Origin: Symbiodinium natans
Lineage: Eukaryota > Sar > Dinophyceae > Suessiales > Symbiodiniaceae
DNA length: 64,000 nucleotides
NCBI GenBank assembly: GCA_905221605.1
Contig: CAJNDS010000569.1
Coordinates: 528,514 to 592,513, forward strand
Reading direction: 5' to 3'
The translations under genes and the position numbers were made by a program. The stretch's first letter is position 1; every line of letters starts with the position of its first letter. Below the pieces are notes generated by a model. It saw only the letters and a list, made by a program, of their open reading frames with translations, searched no databases and was not told the DNA's origin. Shown piece after piece: positions 11,836 through 23,200 of the stretch.

Positions 11836-12378
11836 GGCTTATGATTCTTGGGTTTAGCCCTTGAAGCGCAAAGCCCTCGACAACTCTCCCACGGCCTCTG
11901 CAGCCGTTGGGGGCTTCCTTAGTGAGTTTTCGGGGGAGGGTGAGGAGGATGCGGCCAGGATCCGAGCATACCATCTACCACGAACACAGCAAGAGGGTAC
12001 ACGAAGCTATGTGGTGGGAAATTTCCCTCCCGCGCTGGTTGGAGGCCAGCTTCCCGTCTTCCTCGCCACCTTCTGGCGTCAGCGGCGCAAGCGCACAAAG
12101 TACAGCACCCTCGACTATAGGCGTACAAACATGAATCGACCAATCAGAAGTGCAGGGGGCAACGGACGGAGTTTTGAATTCGGCTCAACAACTCTGGGAA
12201 ACGGGAAGGAGCAACAACAACCAACGGGACGCACGTAGGGCCGGAGAACTTTCAGGGGCTCATTAGATCGCGGGGGCAGACACGGCCGACGTACCCCAGG
12301 ATGCTAACCCTAAACCCTAAACCCTGAACCCTAAACCCTAAACCCTAAGCCCTAAGCCCTAAACCCTAAACCCTAAAC

Positions 12379-12466
12379 CCACGGAGCAGCCAAGCTTCTG
12401 AAGTGACATGGCCTCCGCAAGGGCCGCCTTGCCAGGGGCTGTGTTCAATACTAGGGTGGCCCTTAT
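12379..12466 (-). CDS. Exon, product unknown
   Basis: The minus strand reads TLVLNTAPGKAALAEAMSLQ then KLGCSV. The reading runs into GG then GTTTAGGG, so the 5' splice site would be made by the telomeric tract itself. A family F element split by another telomeric tract is on its 5' side. Confidence 0.5.
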
Positions 12467-12592
12467 GAAGAGATATTCCTGAAAAGGGTTTAGGGTTTAG
12501 GGTTCAGGGTTTAGGGTTGATCCTCTTAAACCCAAGATCTAAACCCCAAAAAGGCAAAATAACAAATACGAAAGGCCTACCTAGTTAGTTAC
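12453..12592. repeat. Family F MITE-like copy split by a telomeric tract
   Basis: Left part CTAGGGTGGCCC to ATTCCTGAA, then about four TTTAGGG units, then TGATCCTCTTAAACCC and the right end. Intact copies (about 48563-48645, 54260-54362) run across this point without the tract. Confidence 0.7.
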
Positions 12593-13196
12593 ACGCACCA
12601 CCCAAACCAAAAAGGTCCACACCGTTCGGCTAAACTACCCCAAAGAACCATCACATCCCCTCGGCTTGGTGCACACAAAAAGAATCCCAACTCCTAAGGG
12701 GATTCGGGAACCATACTTGGACCCTAGCCCGTGCCCAAAATACCACACCCTAACAGGGTTACAAGATCTAGCTTTGGCAAGCCCGCCGGTATTTCAGGTC
12801 ACCCCTTGAAACCCTAAACCCCTGCTTTCAGGCGGGGCCCTCCCAAACCCAAGCAAGCGCGACGGTCAAGGGTACAAGTAAGCCGCCTAGGTCCCCGAAG
12901 CGGGGGCAACAACCGAGTTAAGGCGACAGTTGCTATTGGGTGTTATGCATGCCAGTGACCCCAAGTAGAGATTTACGATACCATTGTGAATACTACTGGG
13001 GGATGCCGTTCATCGAGTTCGCGATCCTTGCATCTGGAGGGATTTCTTCGTCGGGCGCGCCGCCGAAGGGAGAACAAATGAGGGGTCTGTGAATGCAGCC
13101 GCCTTGTAGTTTTGAGGGGCCTTTCTTGGGCACAGAGCAGTTGGGTGCTCTGTGTGTCTAGTCGCGCCACTAGGGTCTAGTGCCTTCGTGGCCCGA

Positions 13197-13770
13197 CTAG
13201 ATCTTGAGCCAGGTCACAAGACCCGCAGATCGCCTCTGTATGAGGCGCCCGCTGTAGCGGAGGTATGAGTGTAGCGTTGTCTCTACGGTGTCACTGCGAT
13301 ACATGGACAGTTTGGACGCCTCAGAGCCTGTGAGTGAGTGAGAGGGGGATGTTCGAGGGCAATGAAGGCTTATTAAGGCCGCGTAACCAGGGGAGGTCCA
13401 TCTGCAGAATATCGTCAGACTAGACAGGCAAGGGATGTACAACTCGGCAATGTGCAAATGCAGCCTAAAAAAATCAAGTACTCTGGAACCTCCAAGTAAT
13501 CTTTCCTTTCTCCTCAAGAATGCCCTAACCCTTTTGCATCAGGCTTACCCTGTGAACACAGACTCAGAGCATCAGCTGGGACCACCAAGCCGCACATTTG
13601 CATACAGCTCGGCCGCTCAGGCGTAGCCCAAACCCCAAACCCCAAACCCTAAAAACTAAACCCTAAACCCTAAACCTTAACCCTAAACCCTAAGCCCTAA
13701 ACCTCAAGCCCTGTCTTGTGCCTGCAACTCCTTGGCGGCCGCTGGATCCAGTGCCCTCCGTGCCATCTCC
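13197..13770 (-). CDS. 3' exons of an unrecognised gene
   Basis: The terminal exon, 13327-13197, follows CTCACTCACAG and includes LSMYRSDTVETTLHSYLRY then SGRLIQRRSAGLVTWLKI and TAG. A likely upstream exon (about 13555-13620) reads RPSCMQMCGLVVPADALSL and ends at a strong donor (CAG, G, GTAAGC). Another (about 13707-13765) reads MARRALDPAAAKELQAQD. Telomeric tracts separate the last two. No domain was recognised. Confidence 0.5.
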
Positions 13771-14224
13771 CGGGTTCAGGGCTCGGGAGGTTTACCTGGG
13801 ACCTTTTACCTACAGTTTTATGGGTTCTACCTACTGATTTAAGGGGTAGTTACTTCTAGCTGTAGGTTATAGAGTCCCAGCTAAGGCTTCAGGGCTCAGG
13901 GTTCGCGATTGACTTTCGGGGGGGGGAGGTTTAGGGTTTTAAGGTTTTAGGGTGTAGGGTTCGGGGTTTTCGGGTGGGTTGCGAGGTCCCAAATCCTGAA
14001 CCCCTGCCAACCCCTAGGGCCCTAGGATCCTATGTCACATGTGGCCTCGGGAGCTTCGGATGTAGAGCTTCTGGAGTTTCAGTTTTCAATGGCACAGCAT
14101 GTGAATGGCCTTTGCTTTGCGCATGGCTTCGTGGTCTGAGGATCAGATTCGAAGAGCTTTTGGCTTCGCGTTTCGCGGTTGCGTTCAGGTCGTGGAAGGA
14201 ATTGAAGGCTCTTTGCTCTGAGTT

Positions 14225-17200
14225 TTAACCAGCTGAGGCCTTAGACATTCCAAAGCCCAACAACCGCAACTCGAGGGCTAAGCGCCCTCGCAGCAGCTGC
14301 TTGTGGCCCTATGAACATGGAATTCCCACATGCGGGGGTTTAGGGTTTAGGGTTTAGGGTTTAGGGTTTAGGGTTTAGGGTTTAACGCATCCGCCAACCG
14401 CAAGTTCTGTCCAGCCACCCCGCCAATGCGGCAGCCAAAGACTCCACGGGCGTGCTGAGTCGGGCCTGTCGCTCAGATAGGGTTTAGGGTTTAGGGTTTT
14501 CAGGGTTTAGGGTTTTTAGGGTTTAGGGTTTAGGGCTTAGGGTTGGGATGTTCCCCCATTATGCTAACAGTCCTTAATAGGGATTTTAGTACCCATCTAA
14601 TCATCCCAAGGTTTAGGGTTTAGGGTTTAAGGCTGAGGGTTCTACATCCGATTTCCTCAAAAGTTTTAAGAACATCCGGTTGAGAGTAGCTTCGGAACGT
14701 CGGGTTCAGGGTTTGTAGTTGGCTCACCCATGAATCCCTCAGGCCACATCATGAAGTAGGGTTTATATTTTTTGTACTGCGGGCTCGAGGTCGTGAATCA
14801 TATGAATGTGAGACAGCACCCCCAAAAGGACACCCCAATATATACACTCACCAATACGAAAAAAGGAACCTTATATCTTATATACACTCACCAAAAACAT
14901 AAATACAAACCCTGCTTCTGACATAACTTCGGGGTAGAGGATGACCGGAAGGCTGTTTTTGGGTACCAGGCGAGGGCAACCAAACTCCCACTGCGCAAGC
15001 CCGAACCCTAAAACACTCATTTGCTTAAGAAGCCCCCAAAAAATTAAAAAAAAGATAGTATCCTTATACTACCCGTACAAGAAAGAATGGTTTCATTATT
15101 TTGGGAGAGGTTCTTAAGCAAATAGTAGTATATTCTAGGGCCCGAAACCCTAAACCCCAAACCCGAAACCCACAGGCCCGAAACCACCCTGCGGGCGCCT
15201 TGATTCCGCCTCTTGCTCTGCGGTCGAAGCCCATGGCATCAACATATTGTGGATCGCCTGGTCTAGGGCAGCCAGGAGGGTTTAGGGTTTAGGGTTTAGG
15301 GTTGGGGGTTTAGGGCGAGCAAGCAACGTCTTGCTTACCATACTGCCTTTTTTCAGAAAAAAAAACAAGAATACTCTTTGGGGGCGCTTCAAGTCTTTCA
15401 AGGACCTGTTGAAGGTTGCCGGAACGGGACGTGTGTGGCACTTCCGACTGCGATCCCAAGCACTGAACAAGCCGAAGAACAAACACGTCAACAGTGTGGC
15501 TTATTTTCCTTCGCCTTGCACCCTAACGGCTAAACCCGCAACGCTGAAGGCCTGGTGACAGGCAAGTTTTCGGGAGACCGCGAACAGAACCTGGACTTCC
15601 AAGACTATGCATGGCCCCCTGGTTTGCGTACACGAACATAGACTCCGTAACGAGGAAATGCTCAAGGCTTCGGAATCAAGCCTCTGTGAGCATGATAATG
15701 CCTTTCCACTTCTGAGGGGGACGCTTGGGTTTAGGGTTTAGGGTTTAGGGTTTAGGGTTTTGATAATGCCTTTCCACTTCTGAGGGGGACGCGGAAACAG
15801 ATTAGAATACCCTCAGCCTCAAAAGCTGCTGAAGCAGCCGCGTATGGACCAAAGGGCAGCTTTGCGAGACCGAGACAGGACCGGAGTGTATCACATGTGG
15901 GAACCCCTTTTGCATCCGATTTTGTGTCGGGGAACCTCAAAAAGACCACAACCTAGAGAACTGCCTCCTACAGGGGTCTTACTAATTAGAACAGGGTTTT
16001 GGGGGTTTATTATAGTATATTTATAAAGGGACCGTAAGGGAATTCCATTCGCAACTATTCCGACGCCTATAGTGCACGCACGTACATGCAAACTCGATTG
16101 GAGGCGAAGGCACGCAGCTGCGGATAGGTGTCAAAAAGCCGGCGCAGCAGGGCCTGCAAAGGGTTTAGGGTTTAGGGTTCAGGAACGTACCAAATCTGAA
16201 TATCTTTGACCAGGCTGGCCCCAGAAACCGTCGGCAGACATTCCTAAGCATTTAAGCCCTTCTTTTACGGCTAGGACTGCTGCAAGTATTAAACCCTAAA
16301 CCCTAAACCCTAAACCCTAAACTGTGAAAATGAGCACCGTCAGGTGCGGAACTCAGCGACATGGAGTTGTTCACCTACGTCTTTGCTGCATTTAGTTTCC
16401 GAACTTCGTTCGCTTACCCCAGATTGCAGCATTGGTATTTACAGCCTGTACTTCCAACGGTCGCGTTTGGAACGCAATCGTATGTGAGAGTGGCAAACAG
16501 TTGTTTGAGCACTCGCCGAATGGCTGAGATACTAAATGTTGTTAGATGAGCCCAATGACGCTGAACAGACCAGCTCTGTGCACATGTGGCCATGACTCGG
16601 GAATCATTGGGCTCAAGGCTCACGATTGATTGCCCGAGTTGCAAGATGTTATTCCGAGATAGAATGGACTAAGACGCTATCCTTTTTCCCACGTTGCCGG
16701 CAAAACGTTCGTGTGGCTGTGCGGGCGCTAGTAGTCGTCTGTGTGTGTGTGCGTTACGAGTTTGTTCGTTTCACGTGGTAGCGGAGCGCCGCTCCTCCCG
16801 CCGACCCATTAGGTAGTTAAGCTCGTTTGTCCGATGGCAGAAAGGGGGCCGCGAAGGCAGAGAAGGTTGATGCCAGGCGAGTCGCCTCCAGACCCTGGGG
16901 CAAGTGCGAGTAGTGCTACGGGGTTAGGGGCGGGACAGGGACAGGGACCTCTGGTGGGTGGTCAAGGATTTGGGCAGAGTGGCGTGCAAGGGGGAGTTGG
17001 AGGGGAGGCATGGGCGCAATACATGGGTATGGCTTCCCAGGTCCCTTTACCCAGCTCAGCGTCCATAAGCTCGCCATCATCCGTAGGAAGACCTCAGAAC
17101 GCACAACAGACACAACACGTACAGCATAGGCCCAATCAGAACACAGTTGCCGCGGAGAGTGCTCGACAGTTGCCTCTGCCTACTGAAGGTATGTCTCAGC

Positions 17201-20200
17201 AACAAATGATGCAGTTGATTCAGTCTTTGATGGGACAGATTGAAAACATGAGCCGACGGATGGAGCACATGTCTCAGCAACAGGCTCGGTTCGTCCCTCA
17301 GACGTTTGGCGAACAGTATGGTGGGTTTGGGTGGTAACTCAGTGCCGTTGGATGTATTCGCAAAGGCTGAGAAATGGTTGCCCTCAGTGCCTAAACCAGC
17401 CGTTGACGGGTGGAAAACGCGCGAACAAGAAATCAGCGGCTACCAAGATTTTTTAGTTGATCTGAGAGCTTGGGCAGCTCTAGCGAGCAGTGAGTTTGCT
17501 GCTGAGATAGACCAGGCGTCAAGATGGCACTCAGAAATCATCATGGCGACGCTCACGAAGCCTCAGCAAGTTAGATCAACACGACTTTTGTCAATCTTGA
17601 AATCTGCATTCTCAGGACATGGGCGTACAGAGAATCTCATCAGAGCGTTTCAAGCAGGCATTGGGTTTGCAGGAGTTCCTCTCAAGGCTTACAGTGACAA
17701 TGGATATGAGTTGCTTCGGATCCTTACAATGGAGTACTCCCTGCAGTCTAGAACGGAAGCCATTGCTTTAAGGACTGAGCTGATGAGCAAGGTATGTCGT
17801 CCACATGATAAAGACACTACGAGTATGACGGTGATCTCTGATACCGTACGTTGTGTGGACGTGGAGACATCTAAGTACGCGAAACTCCTGGCAACGCTGC
17901 CATCTTCAGTAGATCAGTCGGGCCTGAATGTCACTGATAGCGATTGTCATTTGATGCTGTTGAGAAACCTGCCGCAGGAGTGTCGCCAGTACTGCTTGTT
18001 GCACGCAGCAGGTGAAACGTATGCATCAGTAAGGACCGCTGCTTTAAGGTTTGAGCGTCAAAAGCGGTTGTACGATGACTTCTCAGCAGTGAAAGCACTG
18101 AAGGGAGTGGTTGAGACTTATGACATGACAGTGACAGACCATGAGGGAATGGAATATGCTGACGTGTCTGCGATGCAGAAGAAGAAGTGCCTGAAGTGTG
18201 GCAAAAGCAACCACATGGCAGAGCAGTGCAGCACGGACATGACAAAAGTGCAGTGCTTCAAATGCAACCAGAAGGGACATATCAGCCTCAACTGCAAACA
18301 AAAGGGCAAAGGCACAAGCGCAGCAGATGGCAACAACAGGGATGGAAGGAACGCAAACTCGGGAGAAGGGAAAGGTGGAAAGAGCAAGGGCAAGACCAAG
18401 GACAAAGGCAAGGCAAAAGGAAAAGGAAAGAAGGGCAAGATGAACGAAATTTCGGAGCAGGGGGAACAAGAGGAATGGGAAGACTCCGTGCAGCAGTGGT
18501 GGTTTGACGAGTCTGAGTCTGCTGGAGCGCATGCAGATAGTGCTGATGGCACGGCGGTTGCTTCCATGATCATGTTGTCCCCTGTGTTTGCCGTAGAGGG
18601 TTGTTCCATCGATGATGCTCTGGAAGGTCCGTCCGAGCGGAATGCTCATGATGTCTTGGCTAGTGTTGAGGAGCCTTGTAGTGAGCCAGGGTTGGACGCA
18701 AGTGGTGAAAATCAGGACCTCGCTTGGTTGGTTCCCGCAGGACATGCCCAGCCATGCAGGGGGTTGAAGCCACTGCTGTCCGAGCTACACGGTGAAAATC
18801 AATCCTATGAGTGGTGGCTTTTGGACTCAGGAGCTGCGGTATCCGTCCTCAGTAAGAGATGCAAGAACATTTTTGATTTTCAGAGTGAAAGACTTCCTGT
18901 AGGGAAGTTTGCAGCTGCTAACGGATCTGCAGTTGAAATGGTGGACGTCGGGATGTGTCAAGTTTTTGTCGAAGTCCTGAATGCCCAGTCTCAGCCTTCA
19001 GTGATGCAGGCGGGCATGAAGGTGTACGTAGGAGACACGCAACACAACATACTGTCCACTGGGAGACTCACGGAGTGCGGGTGGTCAGTTTGGTTGGAAA
19101 AAGGCAAACACGAAGTGAAGCACGAAAGCTCCGAGTGCTGGATGGCGCAAGTCGTGGAGTTCGGTGGCTGTCCTTGGGTGAGGTTGCGTGCAAGAATGCC
19201 GGACGAGGGGCAGGGATCTGGGCGTAGCCCGAGAAGTCCCACAGCTGGAACAAGCAGTCTTCCAGTTGACACTGTCACGTCCGTTGAGGATCAGTTGCTG
19301 CAGCATAGGGCACAAGGACATTTTCCGTTTCATCCCCGTTGTGTGCAATGCCAGACGAGTCGGTCGGTTTTCCAACATCGACGAAAACGTGAGGACACTG
19401 AGCAGCGAAGGATGTCTACAGAAGTTGTTGCTGATTTTTTCTTTGTGTCAACCCGGGGGGAAGTCACAGATGAAGGGCAGTCGGACTCGTTTCGTTTTCT
19501 GGTGATCTCCGAAAGGGCCACGTCTTCGGTAGGATGTGTGTACGTCGGGAGGGATGTGGTCGAAGCTAGGCAAGGGGTCGTCGCTTGGCTCAACGAGTTC
19601 GGATTGCAATCTTCAGAAGCGTCGGTCGTCCTCACGACAGATTCGGAGGGTGCTGTTTCGAAGCTGGTGGCAGGAGCATGCGAGGGCTACTCTTTCATCG
19701 TGAGAAAAGCAGCTCCCCAGGCGCATGAAACAGTTGGTGTTGCAGAAAGGCACGTGCGTACCATGCGTGAAGCACTACAAGTTCTGAGAGCCGACCTGCA
19801 GCAGCAGGGAGTGGATATTGTTTTTGAGCCTTCGTCCGTTGAGTCTGCGTTTAGGTACTTGTGTATGGCGTATAACCGTTTCGCATTGGTGCAAGGCTCG
19901 AAACAAACCCCGTATGAGCTTGCGGTAGGCCGTGACATGACAAAGCCAGTGTTTGCGCCGTATGGGGCGACTGTGCTCGCAGAAGTGCCTGACAGTGTGC
20001 GTACCTTAGCGCCGAATATGCCGAGATTTGTTCAGGCAGCTTTTTTGTTTCCTTCTCAAACCTCAACTGGGATCTCAGTGTCTGCGCGTGTCGTTGTGAA
20101 GGGGATCGCTAGTGTCAAAGTTTTTCGCGCTAAGAACATCAAACTTGTACATCCTTTTTCGTGGGACTGCAGCTTGTGTCCTAGTCGCTTTCGGCTGATC

Positions 20201-23200
20201 GTGGCTGAGACGGGTGATGAGGTACCGAATCCTGTTGTGCCTCGGGTCTTGCCAAAAGGAGCTAACATGTCACTGAAGTGCCCATCATCTGGGCCGCCTG
20301 CGGAATGGGTTCGTGAGCATGGGTTCTCGGATCATTGCAACGCGTGCAACGGCTTGAAGCAACGCGGGTCTAGAAAAGGGCTAGTGCACTCCAGAGCATG
20401 TTGCAAGAGGTATGAAGCATGGTTGCGTGAGAGTGTCAAGTTTTCCACACCTGAAGAATTGGGGCACCCGGAGAGCTCAAGGTCATCATGGGACACTTCT
20501 CGCACTGTTTCTGAATCGCCCGAGGTTCAAAACAAATCAAAGGCTGATCCACTTTTCCGTAAAAGGGGGAAGCAGCCGGATGAGCATGAGATGCACAATG
20601 AGCCGGCTACGAAGGTTCAGGTGCAGGAAGAACCGCTGGATCAAAACCCTTTTGAAGACGAACCGTTGCCACAAGTAAAAGGGGGAGAAAAGCGCAAAGC
20701 TGAGGAGCATGAGATGCTTCAGGCAGATGAGGGTCAGAAGCTTACCGGAAAAAGATCCGCAGAAACGCGGGTTCAAGATCTAGACCACGGCACTCGTGCC
20801 TCGGATGGGTCAGCCATGAGTTCTCATGAACATGACAGTCTGCCGGTTGAGGGACAGCATGTTGCAGCACATGAACATGAAGACATGTTGGTAGATCCAT
20901 GTTTGATAGGACTCTGCACGCGTTCCAGCATGCCTTTGAACAGCGAGCGTGTATCGTCGGACGAACACTTCTTTCCAGAAGTTTCTAGTCTGTGTTTTGA
21001 AACCAGCGCGCCAGCGGTTTGTGAAGAGGTGATGTTTGGTAATCACGCGCTGTCTGTATGGAAACCGTCGTACGCGATAGATGATTCCACTGGGCATCGG
21101 TTGGACGGAACGCTCACGCACAAAGGTATGGTGACAGAGGTTGCGGATCTTGCGGCTTGTGAAGCGGGAGATTTGCTGACAGAAGAGCAAATGAAAGATC
21201 TAGTGCAAGGTGACCCCAGGTTCAGGGTCATCGGCAGCAGATGGGTCACCACAGACAAGTCAACGGCACAAGGACCAGCTGTGCGAGCAAGAATCGTCAT
21301 CAAGGACATAGCACGCGGCGCAGACTCAGCGCGACACATGAACGTATCAACGCCCACACCGTCGTCGGAGGCTTTGCGCATAGCACTTGCTACTGCAGCG
21401 TATCACCAGATGATGGTCTCAACATTTGACGTTTCCCACGCGTTCATGCACACGCCAATTCGGCATCGCGTTGTTATCATCAGGCTTCCACGGTCTGTGA
21501 GTGGCAAGAAAGGAGAAGCAATGTATTTGTGGCTGAATAGAGTTCTCAACGGTTTGAGGTGTGCATCAGGCGACTGGTTGTCTTTTCTGTCGGAAATCGT
21601 TGAAGCGGTCGGTCTCGCAAGTGATCTCCTTGAGCCTTGTTTGTTCACAGGGAGGAGTTTCAGCTCATTCAGGCCTGTCCTGGTCATTGTCTATGTCGAT
21701 GACATTATGATTTGTTTTGAAGCCACGCGAGATCGTGATGAGGTGACTGCAGCGCTTCGCAAGCATGTTCCGCTGAAGGAAACAGGGTTCATAGGTGGTG
21801 CGTCGGTGGGGGGTCGTGTGAAGTTCATCGGTCGCGACATTTTCCGTGTGAAGGGAAGTTGGCAACTGCTTGTCAGGATCCCGCCGCATTACCTCAATGA
21901 TACCTTCAAAGAGTATGGAATCTCGAAGGCGTCATCTGCGATACCCGATGTGTCGACTCATGTTGAGAAGGCAAGCAAAACAGGCGAAAAGGCTGAGCCA
22001 CTCAGCAGTGAGACCTATCAGCGATTTAGGCGTGCTCTCGGAAAGATTTCATGGATGGCCCAGACCAGAGAAGATCTCAAAGCACATATCGCTATCTTGT
22101 CTTTGGGGCAGTCGCAACCAACTCAGCATCATGAAGCAGCCCTAAGGGCATTTCGATGGCTTTTCGGCGACATGGATGTTGCGTTGGGACTTCCGGCCTT
22201 GACAGAAACCGCATGTGCTAGTGACAACTCGTTGGAGATTCGTGTTTTCGTCGATGCCAGCCACGCGCCGCTTCGTAGCACATGCAGAAGGGGCATTTCC
22301 GGGTCGGTTGCTTTTGTTTTCGAGTCCATGATCAAAAGCTTTTCCAGGCATCAAGGGTCCATAGCGTTATCTTCATGTGAAAGTGAGCTGATTGGGATTC
22401 AGACTGCTGCGCAGGAGGCCGTAGCACTGCGTAAAACCGTAGCTCGTATTGCTGAAACGCTTGGGCTCGAGGGAACACCCTCGGTGCGCATGATTACGGA
22501 CAGTAGAGCAGCTACAGACCTGGTGCGTGGCAGTGACCTGCCGCGAAGGTCTAGGCATATTGAAATCAAAATTCAATGGATCAAGGAGTTGGTTGAGCAG
22601 AACATCCTAGAACTTGAGTGGCAGCCGGGAGAGAGTAATTGCGCAGACATGCTCACGAAGTGTTTGGACACGTCTTCGTTCCTCAAACACAGGCATGAGA
22701 TTGGCTTTGAGAAGATTCAGGCTCCACTTGAAAGCCTTTGCGCCATATGTGACGAAGATGGTGCTGACATGTTGGTTATTGAGGTGTGTTGCAGTCAGGA
22801 CTCGGCATTACGAAAGGTGTGTAGGAAGTCCAAAATCACATCTTACCTTGGCATTTCAAAGGCGGCGGAGGCCCGTTCAACAGGCCAAGGCATTGTAGCC
22901 AGCATCGCTCAACACCGTGAGTTGAATCCGCGAGGTTGGGTGCATATTCATGTGGCGTCCCCATGTGCGTCCGAAATTGGTTTGTCAGATTTTCGTGAAG
23001 AAGAGATTCGCGGGCAAGCGTTCGCGATGCTTGAGCCTATTGTCAAGAACACCAAATCTTTCTTGCAAGTTGCGGATAGCATCAGCTGGGAGTGGCCCTT
23101 GGAAACTCACTTGTGGAAATTTGTCAACATTCCAGACATTAGGTCGCAGCTCAAACTTCATCATGAGTCACATGTACATTTGTGCATGACTGGTCTGGTT

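Noticed and set aside
11861-12238. 125-codon plus-strand ORF
   Set aside because: It starts with TTG, and the minus strand of the same DNA gives better exon-like readings (for example AEAVGELSRALRFK near 11862-11905).
16361-16549. 62-codon ORF in the LTR (also at 24009-24197)
   Set aside because: Identical in both LTRs and without features of a known protein; most likely chance.
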